In this document: positions 7,521-13,528 of the stretch, piece by piece | Position numbering within the stretch: the first letter of the stretch is position 1 | How the letters are laid out: every line of letters begins with the position of its first letter | Origin: 2-12-FULL-65-11 sp049679965 | Lineage (GTDB): Bacteria > Acidobacteriota > Vicinamibacteria > Vicinamibacterales > CAVVIG01 | Length of the DNA: 21,909 nt | Direction: 5' to 3' | Assembly (NCBI GenBank): GCA_049679965.1 | Contig: JBAUGX010000243.1 | Span: forward strand, 1 to 21,909 | Program-made: the position numbers and the translations under genes | Notes under the pieces: model-generated | Database searches by the model: none | What the model was told of the DNA's origin: nothing | What the model saw: only the letters and a program-made list of their open reading frames with translations

Positions 7521-7548
7521 ATTATGGCCCTGCCCGAGGGCTTGTCAA
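7521..7548 (-). promoter_or_regulatory. Canonical sigma70-type promoter for the dehydrogenase gene
   Basis: On the minus strand TTGACA (7543-7548), a 16-bp spacer, then CATAAT (7521-7526). Transcription would start near 7514, giving a leader of roughly 85 nt before the ATG at 7430, which has a GGAGG ribosome binding site. The spacer contains an inverted repeat, GCCCT/AGGGC (7527-7531 and 7537-7541), a possible operator. Confidence 0.6.
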
Positions 7549-7559
7549 CCGACTTCTTC

Positions 7560-8114
7560 CTACCACTCCGTTTCCGAGACACCTGCGCGATGGTTGGCGG
7601 CGCGCGCCATCACGAACAGCAGGTCGGACAGCCGGTTCACGTATCGGAGCAGGACGGCGTCGACCGGCGGGGCCAGTGATACCATCCGTCGTTCGGCGCG
7701 CCGGCACACCGTCCTCGCGGCGTGGAGCGCGGCGCCGGCGGGCGTGCCGCCGGCGAGGATGAATCGCCTGAGGGGCGGCAGGTCGGCCTCGAGCCGATCG
7801 ATGAGCTGCTCGAGGCGCTCGGTCTCGGCATCGCCCAGCGTGGCCTTGGTGACGCGGCTGGCGATCTTGTCGGCCGGGTCGGCCAGCTCGGCGCCGAGTG
7901 CGAACAGGTCGCGTTGGATCTGCTCGAGCGCCTGGTCCAGATGCGGGAGCGCCGCGGAGACGGCGTCGGCCTTCAGCGCCCGCGCGAAGCCGATCCACGC
8001 GTTGAGCTCGTCGACTTCGCCGTATGCATCGACTCGCGCGTCGTCTTTCTTGACGCGCGTGCCATCGAAGAGCGACGTTTCGCCGGTGTCGCCGGTACGC
8101 GTGTAGATTTTCAC
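7560..8114 (-). CDS. ATP:cob(I)alamin adenosyltransferase, PduO type
   Basis: Transfers the adenosyl group of ATP to cob(I)alamin, making adenosylcobalamin. The PduO-type N-terminal signature TRTGDTGETSLFDGTRVKK starts at residue 5, followed by YGEVDELNAWIGFA (31-44). The C-terminal helices carry FILAGGTPAGAALHAAR and RYVNRLSDLLFVMARAAN, matching the ATP-binding region. Length 184 residues is typical. The start is GTG at 8114: MKIYTRTG is the conserved opening and TATACT lies 8 nt upstream. It is divergent from mutY with 18 bp between starts, which leaves no room for a cobalamin riboswitch. No cobalamin-dependent mutase is visible here. Confidence 0.93.
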   Translation of the reverse strand: MKIYTRTGDTGETSLFDGTRVKKDDARVDAYGEVDELNAWIGFARALKADAVSAALPHLDQALEQIQRDLFALGAELADPADKIASRVTKATLGDAETERLEQLIDRLEADLPPLRRFILAGGTPAGAALHAARTVCRRAERRMVSLAPPVDAVLLRYVNRLSDLLFVMARAANHRAGVSETEW

Positions 8115-8122
8115 GTTCGTGC

Positions 8123-8128
8123 AGTATA
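8123..8128 (-). promoter_or_regulatory. -10 element of the adenosyltransferase gene
   Basis: TATACT on the minus strand, 8 nt before the GTG at 8114. The palindromic core GTATAC (8124-8129) also gives TATACG on the plus strand, but only 2 nt before the mutY ATG, too close to drive it from that start. TAGATT at 8104-8109 is an alternative for mutY with a leader of roughly 17 nt. Confidence 0.5.
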
Positions 8129-8132
8129 CGAG

Positions 8133-8867
8133 ATGACCCTCGAGCGGAAACCGAGAAAAGCCATCGCCCGGCCGGCGCGGACGCCGAAAAAGAGGCGCGC
8201 CCGCCTGCTCCCCCTGCCGGCGCCGCCCGAGAGGCGTCGATTCCGCACGCGGCTGCTTGCGTGGTACCGGCGCCATGGGCGCGACCTGCCGTGGCGCCAC
8301 ACCGACGACCCGTACCACATTCTCGTCTCCGAGATCATGCTGCAGCAGACGCAGGTGGACCGCGTGCTGCCGAAGTACGGCGAGTGGCTGGTCAAGTACC
8401 CCTCGTTCGAAGTCCTGGCGGCGGCGCCCGAACAGGAGGTGACCGACACGTGGTATCCGCTGGGGTACAACATCCGGCCCCGACGCCTCCAGACGATCGC
8501 CCGCGAGGCAGTCGCAGAGTACGGCGGACAGCTGCCCTCCGACGAAGAGACGCTGCTGTCGTTCAAGGGCATCGGCGCGTACACGGCCGGCGCCATCCGC
8601 AGCTTCGCCTTCCGCGAGCGCGCGGCCATCCTCGATACGAACGTGGCGCGCGTGCTGTTCCGTATCTTCGTGGGCCGGGGCGATCCGAAGTCGTACGCGA
8701 TGAAGAAGCATCTCTGGCGCCTCTCGGAAACCCTGCTGCCGTCGCGCCACGTGTTCGACTTCAATCAGGCGCTGATGGACCTGGGCGCGATGGTGTGCGT
8801 CGCGCGCAACCCGAAATGCCTCGTCTGCCCGATGTCGAAGGGCTGTCGGTCCGTCAAGTTGAATTGA
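8133..8867 (+). CDS. mutY: A/G-specific adenine glycosylase, short MutY without C-terminal domain
   Basis: Base-excision repair glycosylase that removes adenine mispaired with 8-oxoguanine. HhH-GPD fold: SEIMLQQTQV (66-75, catalytic Glu67), helix-hairpin-helix FKGIGAYTAGAI (144-155), DTNVARV (168-174, Asp168), and an iron-sulfur cluster motif C222-x6-C229-x2-C232-x5-C238. The protein ends at 244, six residues after the cluster, so the MutT-like domain that recognises 8-oxoG in typical MutY (about 350 residues) is missing. The first 30 residues are a basic Lys/Arg/Pro extension. A separate MutT-like gene starts 20 bp downstream. Related short enzymes include the Mig-type G:T glycosylases, so the mismatch preference needs testing. 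Confidence 0.9.
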   Translation: MTLERKPRKAIARPARTPKKRRARLLPLPAPPERRRFRTRLLAWYRRHGRDLPWRHTDDPYHILVSEIMLQQTQVDRVLPKYGEWLVKYPSFEVLAAAPEQEVTDTWYPLGYNIRPRRLQTIAREAVAEYGGQLPSDEETLLSFKGIGAYTAGAIRSFAFRERAAILDTNVARVLFRIFVGRGDPKSYAMKKHLWRLSETLLPSRHVFDFNQALMDLGAMVCVARNPKCLVCPMSKGCRSVKLN

Positions 8868-8896
8868 TGATTGTGGATTGTTGATTGATGATTGGG
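8862..8896. repeat. Heptamer array 2 (GATTGNN units) at the mutY/mutT junction
   Basis: In-phase units read AATTGAT, GATTGTG, GATTGTT, GATTGAT, GATTGGG. The array contains the mutY stop (8865-8867) and the mutT ATG (8888-8890), and is the only AT-rich stretch here. No Shine-Dalgarno is present before mutT, so translation may depend on reinitiation. Confidence 0.75.
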
Positions 8897-9310
8897 GTCC
8901 CAACCATCGTCGTCGCGGCGGCTGTGATAGAACGGGACGGCTGTTTTCTCGTCACCAGACGCGTCCGAGGCGCCCACCTTGAAGGCTACTGGGAGTTTCC
9001 GGGCGGCAAATGCGAGACGGGCGAAACGCACGCTGCGTGTCTGGTGCGTGAGATCCGTGAGGAGCTTGGCGTGGAGATCGCCGTTGGCGATGAGGTCTTC
9101 GCCACGACCCACGACTATCCCGAGCGGCGCGTCGAACTGCACTTCCTCCGCGGAAACATCTTTGGCACGCCGACGCCGCAGATGGGTCAGGAGATGCGCT
9201 GGGTGCCTCGCGACGACCTCGCCTCCCTGCCGTTCCCGCCAGCGGACGCCGAGTTGATCCGAGTACTCGCCACGGAGAATTCAGAGAAACAGAGCCGGCA
9301 GACGGAATAA
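8888..9310 (+). CDS. mutT: MutT-like NUDIX hydrolase
   Basis: Predicted to hydrolyse oxidised purine nucleotides such as 8-oxo-dGTP. The NUDIX box at 40-62 (G40, E46, REIREELGV at 54-62) fits the consensus exactly. The opening VVAAAVIERDGCFLVTRR and YWEFPGGK (34-41) are typical of MutT and of the C-terminal domain of MutY. 140 residues, normal for MutT. It follows mutY by 20 bp on the same strand, so the pair looks like an oxidised-guanine (GO) unit; whether the product also supplies the missing MutY domain in trans is inference. TTG at 8885 is an alternative start. The last residues (ENSEKQSRQTE) run into the repeat element that follows. Confidence 0.88.
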   Translation: MIGVPTIVVAAAVIERDGCFLVTRRVRGAHLEGYWEFPGGKCETGETHAACLVREIREELGVEIAVGDEVFATTHDYPERRVELHFLRGNIFGTPTPQMGQEMRWVPRDDLASLPFPPADAELIRVLATENSEKQSRQTE

Positions 9311-9530
9311 ACCACAGAGCCACAAGGGCACGGAGGCGCTCGACACGGTTCGGCCTGCAACGCAGGCCGGAGGCAGGCGCACAAGTCGGCGAATGAACGA
9401 CCGCTGAAATCCCTGACTCGTCGCTCATCCGCCGACTTGCGCGCCTGGCCGCCGCTACGCGGCACCGTGTCGAGCGCTCAATTCTCGGCTCAAGGTGTAT
9501 TTTCTCCGCGTCCCGGTGACTCTGTGGTTT
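9309..9530. repeat. Nested inverted-repeat element between mutT and ygfZ
   Basis: This fills the gap between two convergent genes. The outer arms (9309-9335 and 9504-9530) are built of three octamers like CCACAGAG and are inverted copies. A perfect 14-bp arm GCGCTCGACACGGT (9336-9349) pairs with 9464-9477. A 30-bp arm (9371-9400) pairs with 9421-9450 at 25 of 30 positions, and the four A-against-C mismatches become U.G pairs in a minus-strand transcript. Small hairpins sit inside: CGGCCTGC/GCAGGCCG (9351-9369) and GCCGC/GCGGC (9451-9463). No coding potential. It may be a bidirectional terminator, a MITE-like insertion or a structured RNA; none is proven. Confidence 0.7.
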
Positions 9531-9546
9531 GAAGTCTCTCGGCGCC

Positions 9547-10551
9547 TCAGTGACCTTGAACGAACGGCAGCGAAGCGACGACAGCGGAGGCGCCATCAAC
9601 AAGAACCGCGGTGCCGGGCTCGACGAAGTCTCGCTGGACGTACGCGAGCGCGATGGGCCGGCCGAGCGCGGGCGAGAGGGTGCTGCTGGTCACGTGGCCG
9701 ATCTCGCGGTCGCCAGTCCGGATGGCAGCACCGGCAGCGACAGCCTGGTCGCCATCCAGCGTCAACCCGACGAGCTTCCTCGCCACGCGGCCGTGCCCGC
9801 GGTGCAGCACGCGGATGATGACCTCCTGCCCGACGTAGCACCCCTTCGTCAGACTGATCGCACGCGACTCGATCCCCGCCTCGAGCGGGATCGTCTCCTC
9901 GTCCATGTCGCGATGGAACAGCGGCACGCCCGCCTCGATGCGGATGGCCTCTGCGGTTGTCGCGTCGATCGCCAGGACCCCGGCACGCTCGAGCGCCGAC
10001 GTGAACCCAGCGACCTGCGATCGATCGAGAAAGACGTCAAAGCCGGGCTCGCCCGTGTCGGTGATGCGCGCAACAATCGCGGGCTGCCCGCCGATGAGCG
10101 CGCGGAGATTTCCGTGCTCGCCGAGCCCGGACAGCATGTCGGCCGAGCCCTCGCTGAGCGCGCCCGCGACGGCGGCCGCCGCGTGGGGACCTATCACCGC
10201 CATCTGCGCGAACGAACCGGTGACGTCGCCCAGCTGGACGTCCTCGCTGAAGATGAACTGGTCGAGCTTGCCGAGCACCGTGTCCTTGACGTCGCCGCTC
10301 ATGGTCAGGAGGATGACGTCGCCCACCTCGTAGACCAGCAGGTCGGCAATCATCCGTCCTTGAGGAGTCAGGTACGCCGCGTAACATCCCTGCCCCGCCT
10401 TGAGCGCGACGATGTCGTTGGTCAGCAGTCCCTGGAGGTAACTCGCCCGATCCTTGCCAGACACGACGATGCGGCCTCGAGCGGAGCGGTCGATGAAGGC
10501 GGCGCGATGCCGGGCGGCCGCGTAGGCGTCAGTGGAAACCGCTGGTATCAT
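9547..10551 (-). CDS. ygfZ: Folate-binding YgfZ-family protein
   Basis: Member of the YgfZ/IBA57 branch of the GcvT fold. It binds tetrahydrofolate and supports repair or assembly of iron-sulfur proteins in the cytoplasm. The diagnostic K-G-C-[FY]-x-G-Q-E motif is KGCYVGQE at 236-243 (Cys238), followed by RGHGRVARKLVGL. The N-terminal GcvT-like part includes YLQGLLTNDI (38-47) and LTPQGRMIADLLVYE (61-75), both conserved. 334 residues, normal. The ATG at 10551 lies just 12 bp from the proposed start of the divergent hydrolase, and no clear -10 was found at leaderless distance. Downstream is the nested inverted repeat, which would lie in its 3' untranslated region. Confidence 0.93.
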   Translation of the reverse strand: MIPAVSTDAYAAARHRAAFIDRSARGRIVVSGKDRASYLQGLLTNDIVALKAGQGCYAAYLTPQGRMIADLLVYEVGDVILLTMSGDVKDTVLGKLDQFIFSEDVQLGDVTGSFAQMAVIGPHAAAAVAGALSEGSADMLSGLGEHGNLRALIGGQPAIVARITDTGEPGFDVFLDRSQVAGFTSALERAGVLAIDATTAEAIRIEAGVPLFHRDMDEETIPLEAGIESRAISLTKGCYVGQEVIIRVLHRGHGRVARKLVGLTLDGDQAVAAGAAIRTGDREIGHVTSSTLSPALGRPIALAYVQRDFVEPGTAVLVDGASAVVASLPFVQGH

Positions 10552-10558
10552 AGGAACT

Positions 10559-10586
10559 CAAAATTGAAAACTAAGAAGGCAAAAGG
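10559..10586. repeat. Heptamer array 3 at the start of the hydrolase gene
   Basis: Four in-phase units, CAAAATT, GAAAACT, AAGAAGG, CAAAAGG. They span the proposed TTG start (10564) and encode the lysine-rich n-region of the signal peptide. They are A-rich and purine-biased, unlike the GC-rich flanks. More degenerate than arrays 1, 2 and 4. Confidence 0.5.
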
Positions 10587-12258
10587 ACTGACTACCCTGC
10601 CTCATTCTAACCGCGCTCTATTTGTCGCTCTGACGCTGGCGCTGGCGTTGCCCGCGGCGGCGCAGCAGCCACCGGCCGGGGCGGCCTCGGCGCCAGCCAG
10701 GTTCATCGTGTTCGTTCGCGCCGCGCCCGTCGGCAGCGAAGATATCGCCGTGGCCCGGACGGCCGACGGATGGACGATCACCAGCTCCGGCCGCCTCGAC
10801 GCGCCGCTCGACATCGTCGCGCGTGTCTTCGAGATGCGGTACGACCCGGACTGGAAGCCCCTCGAGCTCACACTCGATGCCACCGTCCGCGGCCAGCGCC
10901 AGACCGTGCACTCGCTGGTGAGCCGAAACACGATTACCACGGAGATCTCGATCGAAGGGCAGCCGACCATCACGATTCCGATGGCCGACGTGGAGATCTT
11001 TCTTCCGAACCCCTTCTTCGCGCCGTATGCGGCGCTGGCGGCCCGGCTGAGAACCCTCAACGCGGGATCGACCCTTCGAGCCGCCGGACTGCAAGTGCCC
11101 ATCTCGATCGAGGTCGGCGCCTCGACCACGGAACGCATTCAGACCGCCACCGAGCTCATCGAGACACGGCACACGCGGGTGACGATTACGGCGAGCGGCG
11201 CCATGCCCATCGGCGCGGACATCTGGGCCGACCAGGCCGGGCGCCTGCTCCGGCTGAGCATTCCCGTTCAGGCGCTCGATGTCATCCGTGAGGACATCGC
11301 GTCGGCCGCCGCGCGTCAGGTGACCGTCTGGCGGCCAAACGACGAGACGGTCAAGATTCCGAGCCTGGGGTTCTCGCTCGCGGGCACGGTGTCGAAGCCG
11401 AGCGGACTGTCGTTCGGGCGGCTGCCGGCTGTCGTGCTGGTCGGCGGGGCCGGGCCCATCGACCGCGACGGCATGGTGGTGGGCATCCCGGTGCTGGGCG
11501 AGCTCGCGGGCCTGCTGGCCGACGCCGGATTCCTCACGCTGCGGTACGACAAGCGCGGCGTCGGTCAGAGCGGCGGGCGCATCGAGTCTGCCGACCTCGG
11601 CGATTCGGTCGAGGACCTGCGCTCGGCCGTCAAGCTGCTCGCCGATCGGAAGGATGTCGACCCCAAGCGTATCTCGGTCATCGGCCACGGCGAGGGCGGC
11701 GCGGCCGCCATGCTGGCGGCCGCCAAAGACAAGCGCATCGCTGCCGTCGGCCTGGTGGCGACGGCGGGCGTCACGGGCGCCGACCTGGTGCTCGAGCAGC
11801 AGCTGCACTTCCTCAGCCGGTCAAGCTTTTCGGACGCCGAGAAGAGGGCCAAGATCGATCTCCAGAAGCGTATCAACGAAGCGGTCATCACCGACAAGGG
11901 GTGGGAAGCGCTCCCGCCCGAAACGAGGCGGCCGTTCGACCCGGAGTTCCAGACCATCCTCGCCCACGATCCCGCGAAAGTCATCCCGAAGGTGCCGCAA
12001 CCGATTCTCATCGTCCAGGGCGAGCTCGACAAGCAGGTGGCGCCCGTCAACGCCGACCGCCTCGAGGCACTCGCCCGCAAGCGCAAGAACACGGCGTCAG
12101 TCCAGACCGTGAAGCTGCCCGGCATCAACCATCTCCTCGTGCCGGCCACGACGGGTGAAATCGAAGAGTACAACGTGCTGACGGATCGGCACGTCAGCCC
12201 GGCCGTCGTGAACGCGATCGCGGTCTGGCTGCGGACCACGTTCGCCGGCATCAAATGA
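10564..12258 (+). CDS. Exported alpha/beta-hydrolase-fold protein with Gly at the nucleophile position
   Basis: 564 residues. A signal peptide (about 1-34: basic start, hydrophobic ALFVALTLALALPAAAQ) is followed by a beta-rich N-terminal region (45-265), then an alpha/beta hydrolase domain (about 270-564). Domain landmarks are LRYDKRGVGQSGG (326-338), a nucleophile elbow GHGEGG at 374-379, an acid in GELDKQV and the histidine in GINHLL. In relatives the elbow reads GHSEGG; here codon 376 (11689-11691) is GGC, one base from AGC serine. The enzyme is therefore predicted inactive or altered in mechanism. The start is uncertain: TTG 10564 has AGGA 8 nt upstream, while CTG 10597 is an alternative. 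The stop overlaps the FHA gene start as ATGA. Confidence 0.8.
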   Translation: MKTKKAKGLTTLPHSNRALFVALTLALALPAAAQQPPAGAASAPARFIVFVRAAPVGSEDIAVARTADGWTITSSGRLDAPLDIVARVFEMRYDPDWKPLELTLDATVRGQRQTVHSLVSRNTITTEISIEGQPTITIPMADVEIFLPNPFFAPYAALAARLRTLNAGSTLRAAGLQVPISIEVGASTTERIQTATELIETRHTRVTITASGAMPIGADIWADQAGRLLRLSIPVQALDVIREDIASAAARQVTVWRPNDETVKIPSLGFSLAGTVSKPSGLSFGRLPAVVLVGGAGPIDRDGMVVGIPVLGELAGLLADAGFLTLRYDKRGVGQSGGRIESADLGDSVEDLRSAVKLLADRKDVDPKRISVIGHGEGGAAAMLAAAKDKRIAAVGLVATAGVTGADLVLEQQLHFLSRSSFSDAEKRAKIDLQKRINEAVITDKGWEALPPETRRPFDPEFQTILAHDPAKVIPKVPQPILIVQGELDKQVAPVNADRLEALARKRKNTASVQTVKLPGINHLLVPATTGEIEEYNVLTDRHVSPAVVNAIAVWLRTTFAGIK

Positions 12259-12560
12259 AAGCGGCCGAGCGAGGCGACCAGTGGAGGCTGCTCGAAGCGG
12301 ACGGCTCGCTGACGTTCCGCCTGCGGGCCGGGGCGGTCAAAACGCTCGGTCGCGCCCCCCGCGCCGACTTCATCGTCAACCGGGCGCTCGTGTCGCGCCT
12401 GCACTGCCAGTTGACTGCCGGCCCAGACAAGCTGGAAGTGGAAGACCTGAAGAGCACCAACGGCACGTTCGTCAACGACAAACGGATCAAGCGGGGGGAA
12501 CTGACGAGCGGCGACCGCCTCAAGCTCGGACGAACCGAGCTCACCGTGGAAAAACTCTGA
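12255..12560 (+). CDS. FHA-domain protein
   Basis: A single forkhead-associated domain of 101 residues, a phosphothreonine-binding module. Family marks are present in order: LGR (31-33), the SRLH segment (47-50, phosphate-contacting Ser47/Arg48 and structural His50), and STNGTFVND (67-75). There is no other domain, signal peptide or membrane segment, so it is a cytoplasmic adaptor. Its ATG overlaps the stop of the exported hydrolase gene (ATGA), implying coupled translation, although the two products should end up in different compartments. The partner phosphoprotein is unknown. A kinase-fold gene lies about 4 kb away, but it looks catalytically dead and so is not an obvious source of phosphate. 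Confidence 0.92.
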   Translation: MKAAERGDQWRLLEADGSLTFRLRAGAVKTLGRAPRADFIVNRALVSRLHCQLTAGPDKLEVEDLKSTNGTFVNDKRIKRGELTSGDRLKLGRTELTVEKL

Positions 12561-12562
12561 CG

Positions 12563-12982
12563 TCACACCGCGGCATTGCGAACGCGCGCGATTCCCCTCT
12601 GCGCCGCATAGGCGAGGATGGCTGAATCGCTCGTGAGGAAGGTGGCATCGAGCTGTCGCGCCGTGGCGACAAGCAGTCGATCCAACGGGTCGGCCAGCGC
12701 CGTGCGCGGAATGTGGCCCGCGTCAATGGCGACCGCGGCCGACAACTCCGCCACGTGCATGCCTGGAAGGTCCAGGGCCTCGCGAATCCACTGCTCGGGA
12801 GAACGCGAGAGCTGCAGGCGGCCGGCGGCATGGAGGGCGACGACCTCGAAGATCGTCGCGGGAGAGATGCGGACGGATTCTCGCGCTTCGGCCTTCGCGA
12901 TCAGTTGACGCGACCGACGGCCGACGCGTCGCGTGTCGCCCTCGACGGTCCAGATCCAGACGTGCGTATCCAGGAGCAGCAC
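12563..12982 (-). CDS. vapC: PIN-domain toxin (VapC family)
   Basis: Predicted Mg-dependent ribonuclease toxin of a type II toxin-antitoxin module. The 139-residue product keeps the acidic set of the PIN fold: Asp5 (LLLDTHVWIW), Glu46 (ISPATIFEVVAL), Asp98 (LADPLDRLLVATA) and Asp119 (LTSDSAIL). The start is GTG at 12982, three nt after the antitoxin stop, so the pair is co-translated with the antitoxin first. It converges on the FHA gene with 2 bp between stops. The active-site residues all look intact. The RNA target cannot be deduced. Confidence 0.93.
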   Translation of the reverse strand: MLLLDTHVWIWTVEGDTRRVGRRSRQLIAKAEARESVRISPATIFEVVALHAAGRLQLSRSPEQWIREALDLPGMHVAELSAAVAIDAGHIPRTALADPLDRLLVATARQLDATFLTSDSAILAYAAQRGIARVRNAAV

Positions 12983-12985
12983 GGC

Positions 12986-13276
12986 TCAGTCGCGGTTGAC
13001 ATCCCACCCGCCGTCAATCGGATCGAAGGGCCGGTCGTACCTCAGCACGGTGCCCCTCATCGACCCGAACAACGCGCTGCTCCTCGTCGCCCGGTACGGC
13101 ACGAGCTTCGCCACAGGCTCGCGGTGCTTTGTGACGACGTACTCCACGCCAGTCTCGCGCACGCGATCCATCAACTCGAGACACCTGGCTTTGAACTCGC
13201 CCGCGGCGATCGATCCACCAGAGACGCGAGGTCGGACGCGCCTCCTGGACGTGAGCGCACCTGCCCGCTTTGACAT
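12986..13276 (-). CDS. Phd/YefM-type antitoxin partner of VapC
   Basis: Antitoxin and autorepressor for the adjacent PIN toxin. The core IAAGEFKARCLELMDRV, followed by GVEYVVTKHREPVAKLVPY, is the Phd/YefM fold, and the C-terminal RPFDPIDGGWDVN would wrap the toxin. About 22 basic residues precede the core. ATGs lie at 13282 and 13276; I chose 13276 because TAGAAT on the minus strand ends 7 nt upstream. Like the edge antitoxin, the gene opens with ATGGTCATG, encoding MVM. 96 residues, normal. Confidence 0.85.
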   Translation of the reverse strand: MSKRAGALTSRRRVRPRVSGGSIAAGEFKARCLELMDRVRETGVEYVVTKHREPVAKLVPYRATRSSALFGSMRGTVLRYDRPFDPIDGGWDVNRD

Positions 13277-13283
13277 GACCATA

Positions 13284-13312
13284 ATTCTATGACCACAGGT
13301 GAACGGCCGCAA
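13284..13312 (-). promoter_or_regulatory. Promoter of the VapBC operon
   Basis: On the minus strand TTGCGG (13307-13312), a 17-bp spacer and TAGAAT (13284-13289), ending 7 nt before the ATG at 13276. A leaderless transcript is predicted. Confidence 0.5.
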
Positions 13313-13343
13313 GCCCAGGCTCGCGCCCACCCTACTCCACTGA

Positions 13344-13517
13344 ACACTGCATGTTCTCCTTCTCTTTCAACGAGGAGTCGTCTACGCGGCCACGGCACCG
13401 TCCGGCCACGGCCCGGCACCGGCGGACAGCTGCGATGTCGGGGAGGAGTTCCACGTGTCGCGGGCACAGGCCAGGGCCGTGCTCGAGTTCACCACCCGAT
13501 GGAACGCGCGGCGGTAG
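13344..13517 (+). pseudogene. Decayed ORF, possible antitoxin-like (DUF433-type) C-terminus
   Basis: Within the 252-bp gap between the VapBC module and the SEC-C gene, one frame is open for 57 codons without a convincing start. It ends in GEEFHVSRAQARAVLEFTTR, resembling the C-terminal helix of DUF433-type antitoxins, then TAG. The upstream part is not family-like. It may be the tail of a deleted gene. The rest of the gap shows nothing else I can name. The resemblance is from memory and weak. Confidence 0.25.
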
Positions 13518-13520
13518 AAT
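13515..13520 (+). promoter_or_regulatory. -10 element of the SEC-C gene
   Basis: TAGAAT, 8 nt before the ATG at 13529. Its first three bases are also the stop codon of the decayed ORF. No ribosome binding site is present, so a leaderless transcript is predicted. Confidence 0.5.
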
Positions 13521-13528
13521 GCCCGGTC

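Noticed and set aside
8103..8135. Possible cobalamin riboswitch before the adenosyltransferase gene
   Set aside because: Only 18 bp separate the divergent starts and the -10 is 8 nt from the GTG, so there is no leader RNA to hold one.
9529..10563. Upstream extension of the hydrolase frame across ygfZ
   Set aside because: The frame is open by chance opposite ygfZ; a signal peptide just after 10564 and the ygfZ motifs show the real boundary.
11565..12566. 333-codon minus-strand frame opposite the hydrolase and FHA genes
   Set aside because: Shadow of two genes with clear domain motifs; no recognisable domain of its own.
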